NCBI RefSeq assembly: GCF_003545815.1
Contig: NZ_PDUW01000003.1
Span: 1 to 64,000 of the forward strand
Length of the DNA: 64,000 bases
Direction: 5' to 3'
Origin: Pusillimonas caeni
Lineage (GTDB): Bacteria > Pseudomonadota > Gammaproteobacteria > Burkholderiales > Burkholderiaceae_B
This document shows positions 8,023 through 15,710 of this stretch, piece after piece. The position numbers were made by a program, and so were the translations under genes. Under the pieces are notes generated by a model. The model did not search any database, had not been told where the DNA came from, and worked only from the letters and a program-made list of their open reading frames with translations. Position 1 is the first letter of the stretch, and every line of letters begins with the position of its first letter.

Positions 8023-10266
8023 TTGAAAGCTTTACAGGCTATTGCCGAGGATTGCGCTGTGCCGCCCAAGTCTGAACTTGCTCACGTGACGCAACTTGAC
8101 TCTCTGCAGTTCTTGACGGCGAAGTCCACCCATGCGGTGTTCGCCTTCCAGGACTCCGAGTTGCAGCTCGAAATAGAAGCGACCGCTCCCGGCGTATACC
8201 GGCTGCGTTGCGCGCCCGCCTCCGTCCTGAACAACGACAAGCCAAGCGCCCGGGCCCGAGCCCATGCGGAAATGCTGCTTGCGCGGCAAGAGCCTGTAAG
8301 CGAACTGGCCGTTTCGTCCGTACCCGGCAAACAGGGATGGCGTCTCGAACAGGGCGACCTCACGCTTGAAATCGCTGTTGCGCCGTTGCAGATAGGTCTG
8401 TACCGAGGCGACCAGTGCCTGCTGCGCACGGGCGAGCCGGCGCTGCTGCGCGGTGATGCCGAGTCGGCGCCTGCCTGGCGGCTCAGCTTCGAACTCGACG
8501 TCGATGATGCCATTTACGGCCTGGGCGAAACCGCCGGCGACCTGGACCGGCGCGGCGAGGGCCTGGTGTCGGACGCGCCGGACGCGCGTGCCTTGCCGCT
8601 GGCCTGGAGCCCGCGCGGCTGGGGCGTGTATGTCAACAGTCTCGAGCGGGTCGAGCACGACGTGGCCGCCCATGATCCCGACCTGTACGAGCTGACCTTG
8701 CACGCGGCCGTGCTCGATCTTTTCATTTTCGCGGGCGAACCGGGCGAAATCCTCAACCAGTACACCGCGCTGACGGGCCGGGCGGGCCAGCCTTGCCTGT
8801 GGCCCATGGGCGTGTGGCTGGATCAGGCCCCGGGGCAGTCCATCGACGAACTGCACGCCGCCGCCCAGGGCATGCGCGCCGGCGAATTCGCCATCGATGC
8901 CGTCAGGCTGGCGCAGCCGGCCGCCTACGGGTTCCAGGCCGACAAGCCGGTATTCGAGTGGAACGAGAGCCGGGTGGCTGATCCGCGTGCCATGCTGACC
9001 CGGTTCCAGGAATTGAACCTGCAGGTGGCCGCGCCGTCTTTTCCCGGTGTATTGGCCGGCACTCCGCTGTTCGAAGAGTGGGAGGACCGCGGCTGGCTGC
9101 TTGCCGACGACTCCGGCGGGGCCTATGTTTTCGCGGGCACCGAAGCCAGCGCAGGCAGGCCTTTCGGCTTGCTGGACCTTACCTACAAAGACGTGTACAA
9201 GCTGTGGGCCGAGCGCCAGCGTCAGGTCTTCGATGAAGGCCTGGGGGCGCCCGACTGCAACGCGCAATTCGACATTCCGGACGGCGTGTCCGCCCGGGGC
9301 GGCGAAACCGGCGCCCAGCTCAGAACCATTTATCCGCTGCTGGCTCGCCAGGCTTTGTTCGACGCGGTCGCCGGCCACAAGACACCCCAGGAGGGGGTGA
9401 TCTTCAGCACCGACCTCTTCCCGGCCGTGCAGCGCTACGCCTGGCAGGCGGCGCCCCGCGTGGACAACGACTGGCACGGCCTGGCCCATGCGCTTCGCAC
9501 CGCGCTGGCGCTGGGCAACAGCGGCGTCACCGCCCAACTGCACAACATAGGCTGCGCTCATACCTCCACCGCCGGCATGAGCGCCGAACTCTACGTGCGC
9601 TGGCTGGCCGCCGGCGTGCTTTCAGCCAACTTCAGCTTCCAGGGCCTGCCGCAATTGCTGCCGCAGGGCTTTGACGAGTCCACCCGCGCCCTGGTCAGGC
9701 ATTGGCTGCAATGGCGCTATCGGCTGATTCCCTATGTGCTGGGCATCATCGAGGATGCCGTGCGCACGGGCCTGCCCGTGCAGCGCTCGATGCCGCTGGC
9801 GTTTCCCGGCGACGTGACGGCCCATGTCTGGGACACCCAGTATCTGCTCGGGCCGGCCCTGCTGGTCGCGCCCGTGCTGCAGCCCGGAAACCAGCACAAG
9901 GTCTATCTGCCCGCCGGCGAGGCATGGTGGGACCTGAGCACCGGGCAGCGCTACGAAGGAGGCAGCGTGCTTTCCATCGACGTCGAACTCGACGGCTTGC
10001 CGATCTTCGGCCGCGAAGGCCACATGCTGTGCCTGGGGCCCGCCGCCCAGCACACCGGCGAGTTCAACTCGGCCCGCATCCTGGACGAAGTCTGGATGTT
10101 CGGCATGCCCGAACACAGCCCGGTCGTCATGCGCAACAAGATCCGCGTGATGCAGATGCAGGGCTCCAGCTACATCAAGGGACTCGAAGGCCTGAAGATA
10201 CTTCCGTCCGAAGGGCTCGAGGTCAAGCGCCGTGGCGCCGAGGTGCGCATCTCGCGTGTCCGCTAA
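8023..10266 (+). CDS. Glycoside hydrolase family 31-like protein, catalytic motif apparently degenerate
   Basis: 747-residue protein with GH31 (alpha-glucosidase/alpha-xylosidase) layout: N-terminal beta-sandwich with the GLGE motif (166-169) and GWGVYVNS (199-206), a barrel region, then a C-terminal beta-domain opening with LLGPALLVAPVL. Where active GH31 enzymes have the nucleophile motif (K-x-D-F-G-E), this protein reads CNAQFDIPD (412-420). The later S/W-H-D-I-G-G motif reads LHNIGCAH (506-513), and the first barrel strand lacks the usual L-D-x-x-W. Loss of activity is inferred, not shown. No sugar transporter or regulator is adjacent. The start is uncertain: TTG at 8023 is the longest, with GTG codons at 8059 and 8086 as alternatives. 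Confidence 0.75.
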   Translation: MKALQAIAEDCAVPPKSELAHVTQLDSLQFLTAKSTHAVFAFQDSELQLEIEATAPGVYRLRCAPASVLNNDKPSARARAHAEMLLARQEPVSELAVSSVPGKQGWRLEQGDLTLEIAVAPLQIGLYRGDQCLLRTGEPALLRGDAESAPAWRLSFELDVDDAIYGLGETAGDLDRRGEGLVSDAPDARALPLAWSPRGWGVYVNSLERVEHDVAAHDPDLYELTLHAAVLDLFIFAGEPGEILNQYTALTGRAGQPCLWPMGVWLDQAPGQSIDELHAAAQGMRAGEFAIDAVRLAQPAAYGFQADKPVFEWNESRVADPRAMLTRFQELNLQVAAPSFPGVLAGTPLFEEWEDRGWLLADDSGGAYVFAGTEASAGRPFGLLDLTYKDVYKLWAERQRQVFDEGLGAPDCNAQFDIPDGVSARGGETGAQLRTIYPLLARQALFDAVAGHKTPQEGVIFSTDLFPAVQRYAWQAAPRVDNDWHGLAHALRTALALGNSGVTAQLHNIGCAHTSTAGMSAELYVRWLAAGVLSANFSFQGLPQLLPQGFDESTRALVRHWLQWRYRLIPYVLGIIEDAVRTGLPVQRSMPLAFPGDVTAHVWDTQYLLGPALLVAPVLQPGNQHKVYLPAGEAWWDLSTGQRYEGGSVLSIDVELDGLPIFGREGHMLCLGPAAQHTGEFNSARILDEVWMFGMPEHSPVVMRNKIRVMQMQGSSYIKGLEGLKILPSEGLEVKRRGAEVRISRVR

Positions 10267-10284
10267 GGCAAACCAGCCCCTTCC

Positions 10285-10313
10285 TTGACAGGCTTTTAAA
10301 AATTGTCAATAAT
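10285..10313 (+). promoter_or_regulatory. Sigma-70 promoter for tRNA-Lys
   Basis: A perfect -35 TTGACA (10285-10290) is followed after 17 bases by AATAAT (10308-10313), a near-consensus -10. The predicted start near 10320 is about 14 bases before the mature tRNA 5' end, as expected for a stable-RNA gene. Confidence 0.8.
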
Positions 10314-10333
10314 CATGGTCTTTGGTTTTTAGC

Positions 10334-10409
10334 GGGTTGGTAGCTCAGTTGGTAGAGCACCGGACTTTTAATCCGTTGGTCCCGGGTTCGAGCCCCGGCC
10401 AACCCACCA
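10334..10409 (+). tRNA. tRNA-Lys (anticodon UUU)
   Basis: A complete 76-base tRNA with CCA encoded (10407-10409). The acceptor stem GGGTTGG (10334-10340) pairs with CCAACCC (10399-10405). The D-loop (TAGCTCAGTTGGTAGAGCA) is standard, the anticodon arm GGACTTTTAATCC presents TTT, and the T-arm contains GGGTTCGAGCCCC. Its wobble U34 is a known target of MnmC-type modification. Confidence 0.98.
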
Positions 10410-10420
10410 GTATTTCAAGC

Positions 10421-10451
10421 AAAAACGCCAGCCTTTCGGGCTGGCGTTTTT
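10421..10451 (+). terminator. Intrinsic terminator after tRNA-Lys
   Basis: AAAAACGCCAGCC (10421-10433) pairs perfectly with GGCTGGCGTTTTT (10439-10451) around a TTTCG loop, ending in a T run. The symmetrical A/T flanks make it potentially bidirectional. Confidence 0.92.
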
Positions 10452-10518
10452 GCGTTTGTCGCCCTCTGCCGGTCGATGCGAAAAGGATGTCGATTACTAT
10501 ATTCAGGCGGAGCTATAG

Positions 10519-10586
10519 TTCAAGCAGACCCAACGTTCAAGCAGACCCAACGTTCAGGCAGACCCAACGTTCAGGCAGGCCCAAGG
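10519..10586. repeat. Four 17-bp tandem repeats upstream of the lipocalin gene
   Basis: Four head-to-tail copies of a 17-base unit (TTCAAGCAGACCCAACG) lie at 10519-10535, 10536-10552, 10553-10569 and 10570-10586. The first two are identical, the third differs at one base and the fourth at three. The last copy merges with the ribosome binding site of the lipocalin gene. The unit is not a multiple of three and the region is non-coding. Confidence 0.95.
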
Positions 10587-10594
10587 AGAAGGAA

Positions 10595-11134
10595 ATGAAG
10601 CGAACTCTTGCTGTCTCGTTTTTCGTCTTGCTCTCGGGGTGTGCCGCTTCGCATCCGGAACTGCCGACGCAGCAAGGTGTCGACCTACAGAGGTACGCAG
10701 GCACGTGGTACGAACAGGCCCGCCTGCCCAATCGCTTTCAGGACGATTGCGTGGGCGACATCAGAGCGGACTACGTGCTCCAGGCTGACAAGGCCATCAG
10801 CGTCACGAATCAATGCCGGACTGAAGACGGAAGCACAGATGTGGCAGAGGGCGAAGGCAGGCTGTCAAAGTCTGCCTCCCCTCGCGATCCGGCAAAGCTC
10901 GAGGTCCGCTTCGCTCCCGAGTGGACGTCTTGGCTGCCCATGGTCTGGGGCGATTACTGGATACTCAGGCTCGATGGCGATTATCAGTACTCGCTCGTGG
11001 GAACGCCGGATCGCAAGTACCTATGGGTGCTTTCGCGGGATCAGCGAGCTGACGAGGCCGCAGTAGAGGCGCTGCTGGACTATGCAAATACTCTTGGCTT
11101 TCCTGTCGATCAAATTACCCGATCCGGCAAGTGA
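10595..11134 (+). CDS. blc: Outer-membrane lipocalin (Blc-like lipoprotein)
   Basis: 179-residue bacterial lipocalin. The N-terminus MKRTLAVSFFVLLSGCAAS is a lipoprotein signal peptide with lipobox LSGC, so the mature protein should be lipid-anchored. The lipocalin signature G-x-W is in YAGTWYEQARLPNRFQDDC (about residues 37-55). The second motif lies in WILRLDGDYQYSLVGTPDRKYLWVLSR, containing the typical Y-L-W-x-L-S-R. Blc-type lipocalins bind lysophospholipids or fatty acids during membrane stress. The ATG at 10595 has AAGGAGAAGG directly upstream. Tandem 17-bp repeats fill the leader, so spacing or expression could vary with copy number (inference). Confidence 0.92.
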   Translation: MKRTLAVSFFVLLSGCAASHPELPTQQGVDLQRYAGTWYEQARLPNRFQDDCVGDIRADYVLQADKAISVTNQCRTEDGSTDVAEGEGRLSKSASPRDPAKLEVRFAPEWTSWLPMVWGDYWILRLDGDYQYSLVGTPDRKYLWVLSRDQRADEAAVEALLDYANTLGFPVDQITRSGK

Positions 11135-11177
11135 CGTAGATGCGCGCCTTGACGCTGATGGAGCCGGCGCGGAAGTC

Positions 11178-11459
11178 TTAGGGGCGCGCGGTGGATGCCA
11201 ACTCCGGTGGGATGGGCTGGCCTTGGCCGGGTTCTTCCGGCTCTGGCGTTTCCCCCGGCACGTCGGTGGGCTCCGGATGAGGCATCGGCTGGCGTGGTTG
11301 ACCGGGGATTCCCGGGCCGGGCTCGGCTGGCGGTCTACTGGTTTCGGGAATGGACTTGTCTATCGACTTGCCATTCTTGGCTTTGCCATCAGGCACCTTA
11401 AGAATATCCCCGTGCGGCGTCAGACTGGGAGAATTCTTGTCGAGCTTGGGTTTCGTCAT
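11178..11459 (-). CDS. Small proline-rich protein of unknown function
   Basis: 93 residues, not recognised. The first third is lysine-rich (MTKPKLDKNSPSLTPHGD) and the rest is dominated by proline, glutamate and glycine (e.g. PEPTDVPGETPEPEEPGQG), so it is probably disordered. There is no signal peptide or membrane segment. A good ribosome binding site (AGGAG, seven bases before ATG) supports it as a real gene. It is co-directional with the hemerythrin gene and is the next gene downstream of it, about 105 bases away. It could be a stress-related or surface-associated linker protein, but nothing shows this. Confidence 0.6.
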   Translation of the reverse strand: MTKPKLDKNSPSLTPHGDILKVPDGKAKNGKSIDKSIPETSRPPAEPGPGIPGQPRQPMPHPEPTDVPGETPEPEEPGQGQPIPPELASTARP

Positions 11460-11564
11460 GGTTCGCTCCTACTGGTGGTTTGGCAGGGTGGCGTGTTCCC
11501 GGTCTGGAAGCGTGTCGTCGAAACATACCGCCCTGCTATAAGCCGGCTGGGCGGTCTTGAGAGG

Positions 11565-12044
11565 TTACGCTGCAACCGGAGAATTGAGCAGTTCTTTCTT
11601 GCGCTCGGTCATTGGCGCGAGTATTTCGCGTAGGTCGATTTTTTTTGCGATGGTCTTGGGGAAAAGTTCTTCCTCTTCTTCCTTGACGTGGTGGTCGATG
11701 TATTCGCCCAATACCGTCACTTTCGCTTCATAGAGATCGTCCTTCATGGTCATTCCCCGAATTTGGGAAATGAGTTCTTTCGCGCTCGCATGCTCGACCA
11801 GCGCTTCGTTGAGCAAGTCTCCGAAGGCCTCCGGGTTCTGCTCTCGGAGGAAGGGATAGAAGATCTCTTCTTCTATCGTCGTATGGACGATAAGCTCCGT
11901 ACAGACCTCCAACGCGATGTCTTCTTTGGCGGCGTCGCTTTTTTCGGCCTCGAACTCCTTGAACAGCTTTTTGGCTTTCTTGTGATCGTCCAGCAAAAGG
12001 CTGAGAACGTCCTTTTGGGCGGCGGGGATCTGTGATTTATTCAT
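11565..12044 (-). CDS. Hemerythrin HHE domain protein
   Basis: 159-residue all-helical cytosolic protein with a hemerythrin-like HHE cation-binding domain. Likely di-iron ligands are the histidine in LLLDDHKKAKKLFKEFE, the H/E cluster VHTTIEEEIFYPFL, HASAKELISQI and YIDHHVKEEEEELFP. Such proteins bind O2/NO or protect against oxidative and nitrosative stress; the role here is inferred. The ATG at 12044 (MNKSQIPAAQKD) has AAGAGAG upstream and is preferred over an in-frame ATG at 12083. Neighbours (proline-rich protein, cold-shock protein, small lipoprotein) suggest a general stress accessory region. Confidence 0.9.
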   Translation of the reverse strand: MNKSQIPAAQKDVLSLLLDDHKKAKKLFKEFEAEKSDAAKEDIALEVCTELIVHTTIEEEIFYPFLREQNPEAFGDLLNEALVEHASAKELISQIRGMTMKDDLYEAKVTVLGEYIDHHVKEEEEELFPKTIAKKIDLREILAPMTERKKELLNSPVAA

Positions 12045-12251
12045 GCTGAACTCTCTTGGCAGGTGATTTGGGAAAAGGCCCAATTAACAGGCCGGAGGAT
12101 TGAGCAATCGTCGTGCCCTCACGCCAGCCTTCAATGAAGAGACCAGCCATTCGTTTTTGGCGTGTTAGTTTGTAACAGTCCTATCTTTATGGCGGGAAGC
12201 CGTCCATAGTGGCCGTGGGGATATTTTTCCCTAGTACATTTAGGATCTACA

Positions 12252-12461
12252 TTGAAAACAGAAATCGGTATTGTGAAGTGGTTCAACAACGACAAGGGCT
12301 TCGGCTTTATCATGCCCGAGTCCGGTGGCAAGGACCTCTTTGCTCACTACAGTGAAATTCAGGGCACTGGACATAAATCCCTGGAAGAAAACCAACGCGT
12401 CTCTTTCGTTGCGGGCATGGGGCAGAAAGGCCCTTGCGCCACACAGATTCAAGTGCTCTGA
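12252..12461 (+). CDS. Cold-shock domain protein (CspA family), TTG start
   Basis: 69-residue single cold-shock domain (OB fold) that binds single-stranded RNA/DNA. RNP1 appears as KGFGFIMPE and RNP2 as DLFAHYSEI, slightly changed from the usual VFVHFSAI. The C-terminal strand [13 protein letters not shown] is complete. No ATG fits; TTG at 12252 begins [13 protein letters not shown], in line with the family, with a weak AGGA upstream. A leader of roughly 100 bases or more separates it from any promoter, as is common for csp genes. A strong terminator follows at 12501. Confidence 0.9.
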   Translation: MKTEIGIVKWFNNDKGFGFIMPESGGKDLFAHYSEIQGTGHKSLEENQRVSFVAGMGQKGPCATQIQVL

Positions 12462-12500
12462 TTTTCCTGCCTGCGTAACCGCAGGCAGGCAGCAGCCTGA

Positions 12501-12535
12501 AAGGCCGGTCCCTTGAAACATCGGGCCGGCCTTTT
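12501..12535 (+). terminator. Intrinsic terminator after the cold-shock gene
   Basis: AAGGCCGG (12501-12508) pairs with CCGGCCTT (12526-12533), with TCCC/GGG able to extend the stem inward, followed by TTTT. It lies 40 bases past the csp stop. Confidence 0.82.
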
Positions 12536-12606
12536 CATTGGGCCGGCACCAAGAATGTGTACGTCTTCTCATACAATGGCCAAAGCATCTCTGTAGGGTA
12601 GGAACA

Positions 12607-12831
12607 ATGTCCATTCAAACCTTGAGCCGATGTGGCTTCGTTCTGTTTTTTGTCTCGCTCGTTTCCGGCTGTTCGCTGATCGGTTCCGACGCTTCCGATC
12701 GGGGCGGCGAGTGCCGCTGGAACCGCAGCAGCTGCATGTACGAGGGCAGGTACGAACCGGGAGAGCGCGACTATGCGGAAGAAGAGGCGGCGCGTTTGAA
12801 CCGGGCCTCGTCCGTGAGGCTGCGCCGCTGA
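12607..12831 (+). CDS. Small predicted lipoprotein
   Basis: 74 residues. The N-terminus is a clear lipoprotein signal peptide (MSIQTLSRCGFVLFFVSLVSGC, lipobox VSGC near residue 22). The mature part is short and charged, with two further cysteines in GECRWNRSSCMYEGRYEPGE and a basic C-terminus. I do not recognise a family. The ATG at 12607 has AGGGTAGGA upstream. It stands between the csp terminator and phoX, both on the same strand, and may be transcribed alone. Confidence 0.75.
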   Translation: MSIQTLSRCGFVLFFVSLVSGCSLIGSDASDRGGECRWNRSSCMYEGRYEPGERDYAEEEAARLNRASSVRLRR

Positions 12832-12954
12832 ACCCCGGGCGCTGAATTCGGATCTCGCCCCGGGCGCGGCCCTGGAAACTCGTCTGGCTTAATACGTCTG
12901 CAACAAGCGCGTTGGATACTGCGTGCTCCCTGTTGCCATTCTATTGAGCCTCAC

Positions 12955-14925
12955 ATGAAAAACATTCGTGTTCTTGATTCCGAAGATCTGCCCACCAATA
13001 CTTCATCCAACGAGCATTTTCAGGCAGTCGTCGAACGCGCGCGCAGCCGTCGCGGCTTTTTGAAGTCTGGCCTGGGTCTGTCGGCCGCGGTGTTCCTGGC
13101 CGGCCCCTTGGCCGCCTGTGGCGGGAGCAGCGGGAGCAGCGGCGATGGCGGTTCAGAAACCCCGCCGGAAACTTCGCTGCTGGGCTTCAAGGCCATTCCG
13201 GTTTCCACCGAAGACACGATTGTGGTGGCCGAGGGCTATACCGCCACCCCGTTCGCTCCCTGGGGCACTCCCTTGTTCGCCGGCGATCCGGACTGGAAGG
13301 CCGACGGCAGCGACGACGCGGCGGCCCAGGCGCGCCAGGTCGGCGACAACCACGATGGCATTCACTTCTTCCCCATCAGCGGCAGCAGCAGCGAAGGCCT
13401 GCTGGTGATGAACCATGAGTACACGACTGCGGGCGGGAGCGGCTATCAGTGGCTGTTCGGCGTGGACGGCACCGAGCCCTGGACGGCCGACAAGGCCCAT
13501 AAGGCCATCAACGCCCACGGCGTGTCGGTGATCCACATCGTTCGCAATGGCGAGGGCAAGTGGGAGATCAAGCTCGACTCCCACTACAACCGCCGCATCA
13601 CCGCCTCGACGGAAATGGAGCTGACCGGCCCTGCCGCCGGCCACGATCTGCTCAAGACCACGGACGACCCCACGGGAACCAAGGTGCTGGGCACCTTCAA
13701 CAATTGCGGCAACGGCTGGACGCCCTGGAACACCTATCTGACCTGTGAAGAAAACTTCAACAACTACTTCGGCACCACCTCGGGCAACGACCAGCGCGAC
13801 GAGGTGCAAAAACGCTATGGCCTTTCGGCCCAGGGAACGGGCTACCGCTGGGAAGAGTTCGTGGATCGCTTCGACTACGTGAAAGAGCCCAACGAAGCCA
13901 ACCGCTTCGGCTGGATCGTGGAAATCGACCCCTTCGTCCCCAATTCGGTACCCAAGAAGCGCACGGCGCTGGGTCGCATCAAGCACGAGAACGCCGCCTA
14001 CCGCCTGACCGGCGACAATCGCATCGTGGTCTACATGGGCGACGACCAGGCGGGCGACTACATCTACAAATTCGTTTCCGACGGCACCTTCAAGGAAGGC
14101 GGCGACAATTCGGCCTTGCTCGACTCGGGCAGACTGTATGTCGCGCAATTCGAGGACGGCGCGGCCAGCGGCGACTTCATGGGCACCGGTAAATGGGTGC
14201 TGCTGGACAAGAATGAAAACGCCGCGCTGCTGGCGGACAACACCAATTTCCCGACTCAGGCCGACATCCTGATCAAGACGCGCATGGCGGCCGACCTGGT
14301 GGGCGCCACCAAGATGGACCGTCCGGAGTGGGTCAGCGTGCATCCGACCAGCGGCGAGGTCTATGTGACTTTGACCAACAACAGCGGCCGGGCCGAGGAC
14401 GAGACCGACGATGCCAATCCGCGCGCGGCCAACCGCTATGGCCAGATCATCCGCTGGCGCGAAGCCGGTGATGACGCGGCAGCGACGACTTTCGAGTGGG
14501 ATCTCTTCGTGCTCGCGGGCAACCCCGTCAAGTACACGGACCGCGCCGACCTCAAGTCGGGTTCCGAAAACATCACCGTCGACAATACCTTCAACAGCCC
14601 CGACGGGCTGGCGTTCGACCAGGAAGGCAGGCTGTGGATCCAGACCGACGGCAACTACAGCAACGAGGGCGAATACGAGGGTCAGGGCAACAACCAGATG
14701 CTGTGCGCCGACCCGGCCAGCAAGGAAATACGCCGCTTCTTCGTGGGGCCCAGGGAATGCGAAGTGACGGGCATCGCCTTCACGCCCGACAGCAAGACCC
14801 TCTTCATCAATATCCAGCATCCCGGCGAAGACGGCGACAGCCATTGGCCGGATGGCGGCGCGTCGCTGCCGCGCTCGGCCACCATCGTCATCACGAAGGA
14901 TGACGGCGGCGTAATCGGGAGCTGA
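12955..14925 (+). CDS. PhoX-family phosphatase (DUF839), Tat-exported
   Basis: 656-residue member of the PhoX/DUF839 family, Ca2+-dependent alkaline phosphatase-like beta-propellers. A twin-arginine signal (RSRRGFLKSGLGLSAAVFLA, about residues 31-50) is followed by LAAC, a lipobox-like site, and a Gly/Ser-rich linker, so it may be a Tat-exported lipoprotein. Family motifs include SSEGLLVMNHEYT, GWTPWNTYLTCEENFNNYFG, GWIVEIDPFVPNSVPKKRTA, RPEWVSVHPTSGEVYVTLTN and SPDGLAFDQEGRLWIQTDG. Function would be release of phosphate from organic esters outside the cytoplasm. No Pho box was identified upstream. It is followed by the yetF-like gene on the same strand after about 200 bases. Confidence 0.9.
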   Translation: MKNIRVLDSEDLPTNTSSNEHFQAVVERARSRRGFLKSGLGLSAAVFLAGPLAACGGSSGSSGDGGSETPPETSLLGFKAIPVSTEDTIVVAEGYTATPFAPWGTPLFAGDPDWKADGSDDAAAQARQVGDNHDGIHFFPISGSSSEGLLVMNHEYTTAGGSGYQWLFGVDGTEPWTADKAHKAINAHGVSVIHIVRNGEGKWEIKLDSHYNRRITASTEMELTGPAAGHDLLKTTDDPTGTKVLGTFNNCGNGWTPWNTYLTCEENFNNYFGTTSGNDQRDEVQKRYGLSAQGTGYRWEEFVDRFDYVKEPNEANRFGWIVEIDPFVPNSVPKKRTALGRIKHENAAYRLTGDNRIVVYMGDDQAGDYIYKFVSDGTFKEGGDNSALLDSGRLYVAQFEDGAASGDFMGTGKWVLLDKNENAALLADNTNFPTQADILIKTRMAADLVGATKMDRPEWVSVHPTSGEVYVTLTNNSGRAEDETDDANPRAANRYGQIIRWREAGDDAAATTFEWDLFVLAGNPVKYTDRADLKSGSENITVDNTFNSPDGLAFDQEGRLWIQTDGNYSNEGEYEGQGNNQMLCADPASKEIRRFFVGPRECEVTGIAFTPDSKTLFINIQHPGEDGDSHWPDGGASLPRSATIVITKDDGGVIGS

Positions 14926-15122
14926 TTTCGTCGTCCTCGGATCGCGGCCGGAGTGCGGCAGCGGTCCGAGGGTCGCTTCATGGCTATCGGGGCCGGGTCG
15001 TGCGTGCGATCCGGCCCTTTCACCTTTCCGCCCCGAGGTAAAGAACTTGCTGATGGCGATGCTCGCCGCCGGGTACGCTGTTTGCTCACCGCCAGCCATG
15101 TGTGTTGTGGTGGAGGTCTGAC

Positions 15123-15650
15123 GTGCCGGACTTTGGAGACATCTTCGCGTTGCAGGAAGGAGTGCTCGCGATGATAGTGCGGGGCACCGCCGTTTATTGG
15201 ACGGTGCTGATTCTTCTCCGCATAGCGGGGCGGCGGGAAATCGGCGCGCTGGGTACGGCCGACCTGCTGGTGCTGGTATTGGTGGCCGATGCGGTGGGCA
15301 ATGCGCTTTCCGCGGACTCCCCGTCGGTGGGCGACGGTGTCATCGTGGTCACTACCATAGTCGTTTGGAGCGTGTTGCTGGACCGCGCAGCGTACTATTC
15401 GCCTCTTGTGCACCGCCTGCTCGAGCCTAACCGCGTCTGCCTGATACGGGACGGCAGAATCATCCACGCGGGCCTGCGCAGCGAGCATATCGGCCGCGGC
15501 GAACTCATGGAGCAGCTTCGGCTCAAGGGCATCGAATCGGTCGCCGACGTCAAGCGCGCCTACCTGGAGCCTAACGGCGAGTTCAGCGTCATAAAGACCG
15601 GCGAGGACGTGCCGAAGGAGTCTTCGACCCTGGCCGAACCCGAGTCATGA
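15123..15650 (+). CDS. YetF/DUF421 family membrane protein
   Basis: 175 residues with three N-terminal hydrophobic segments (about 12-35, 42-62 and 70-90), then a soluble DUF421 domain (about 95-160) with the family pattern VCLIRDGRIIHAGLRSEHI and LRLKGIESVADVKRAYLEPNGEFSVIK. YetF-like proteins occur in many bacteria; their function is poorly known. GTG at 15123 is chosen because GGAGG lies about six bases upstream; the in-frame ATG at 15102 would place coding sequence over that ribosome binding site. Confidence 0.85.
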   Translation: MPDFGDIFALQEGVLAMIVRGTAVYWTVLILLRIAGRREIGALGTADLLVLVLVADAVGNALSADSPSVGDGVIVVTTIVVWSVLLDRAAYYSPLVHRLLEPNRVCLIRDGRIIHAGLRSEHIGRGELMEQLRLKGIESVADVKRAYLEPNGEFSVIKTGEDVPKESSTLAEPES

Positions 15651-15710
15651 GCGCCATGGCGGAAGGCCGGGAATGGGGGTACGGGCCAGGCACCCCCTGC
15701 GCCTTTCGGG

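Noticed and set aside
10519-10586. Possible CRISPR array
   Set aside because: Repeats are 17 bp and directly abutting with no spacers and no cas genes; they are simple tandem repeats.
13153-15099. 648-codon minus-strand frame over the PhoX-like gene
   Set aside because: Shadow frame; the PhoX-like reading on the plus strand has Tat signal and family motifs.
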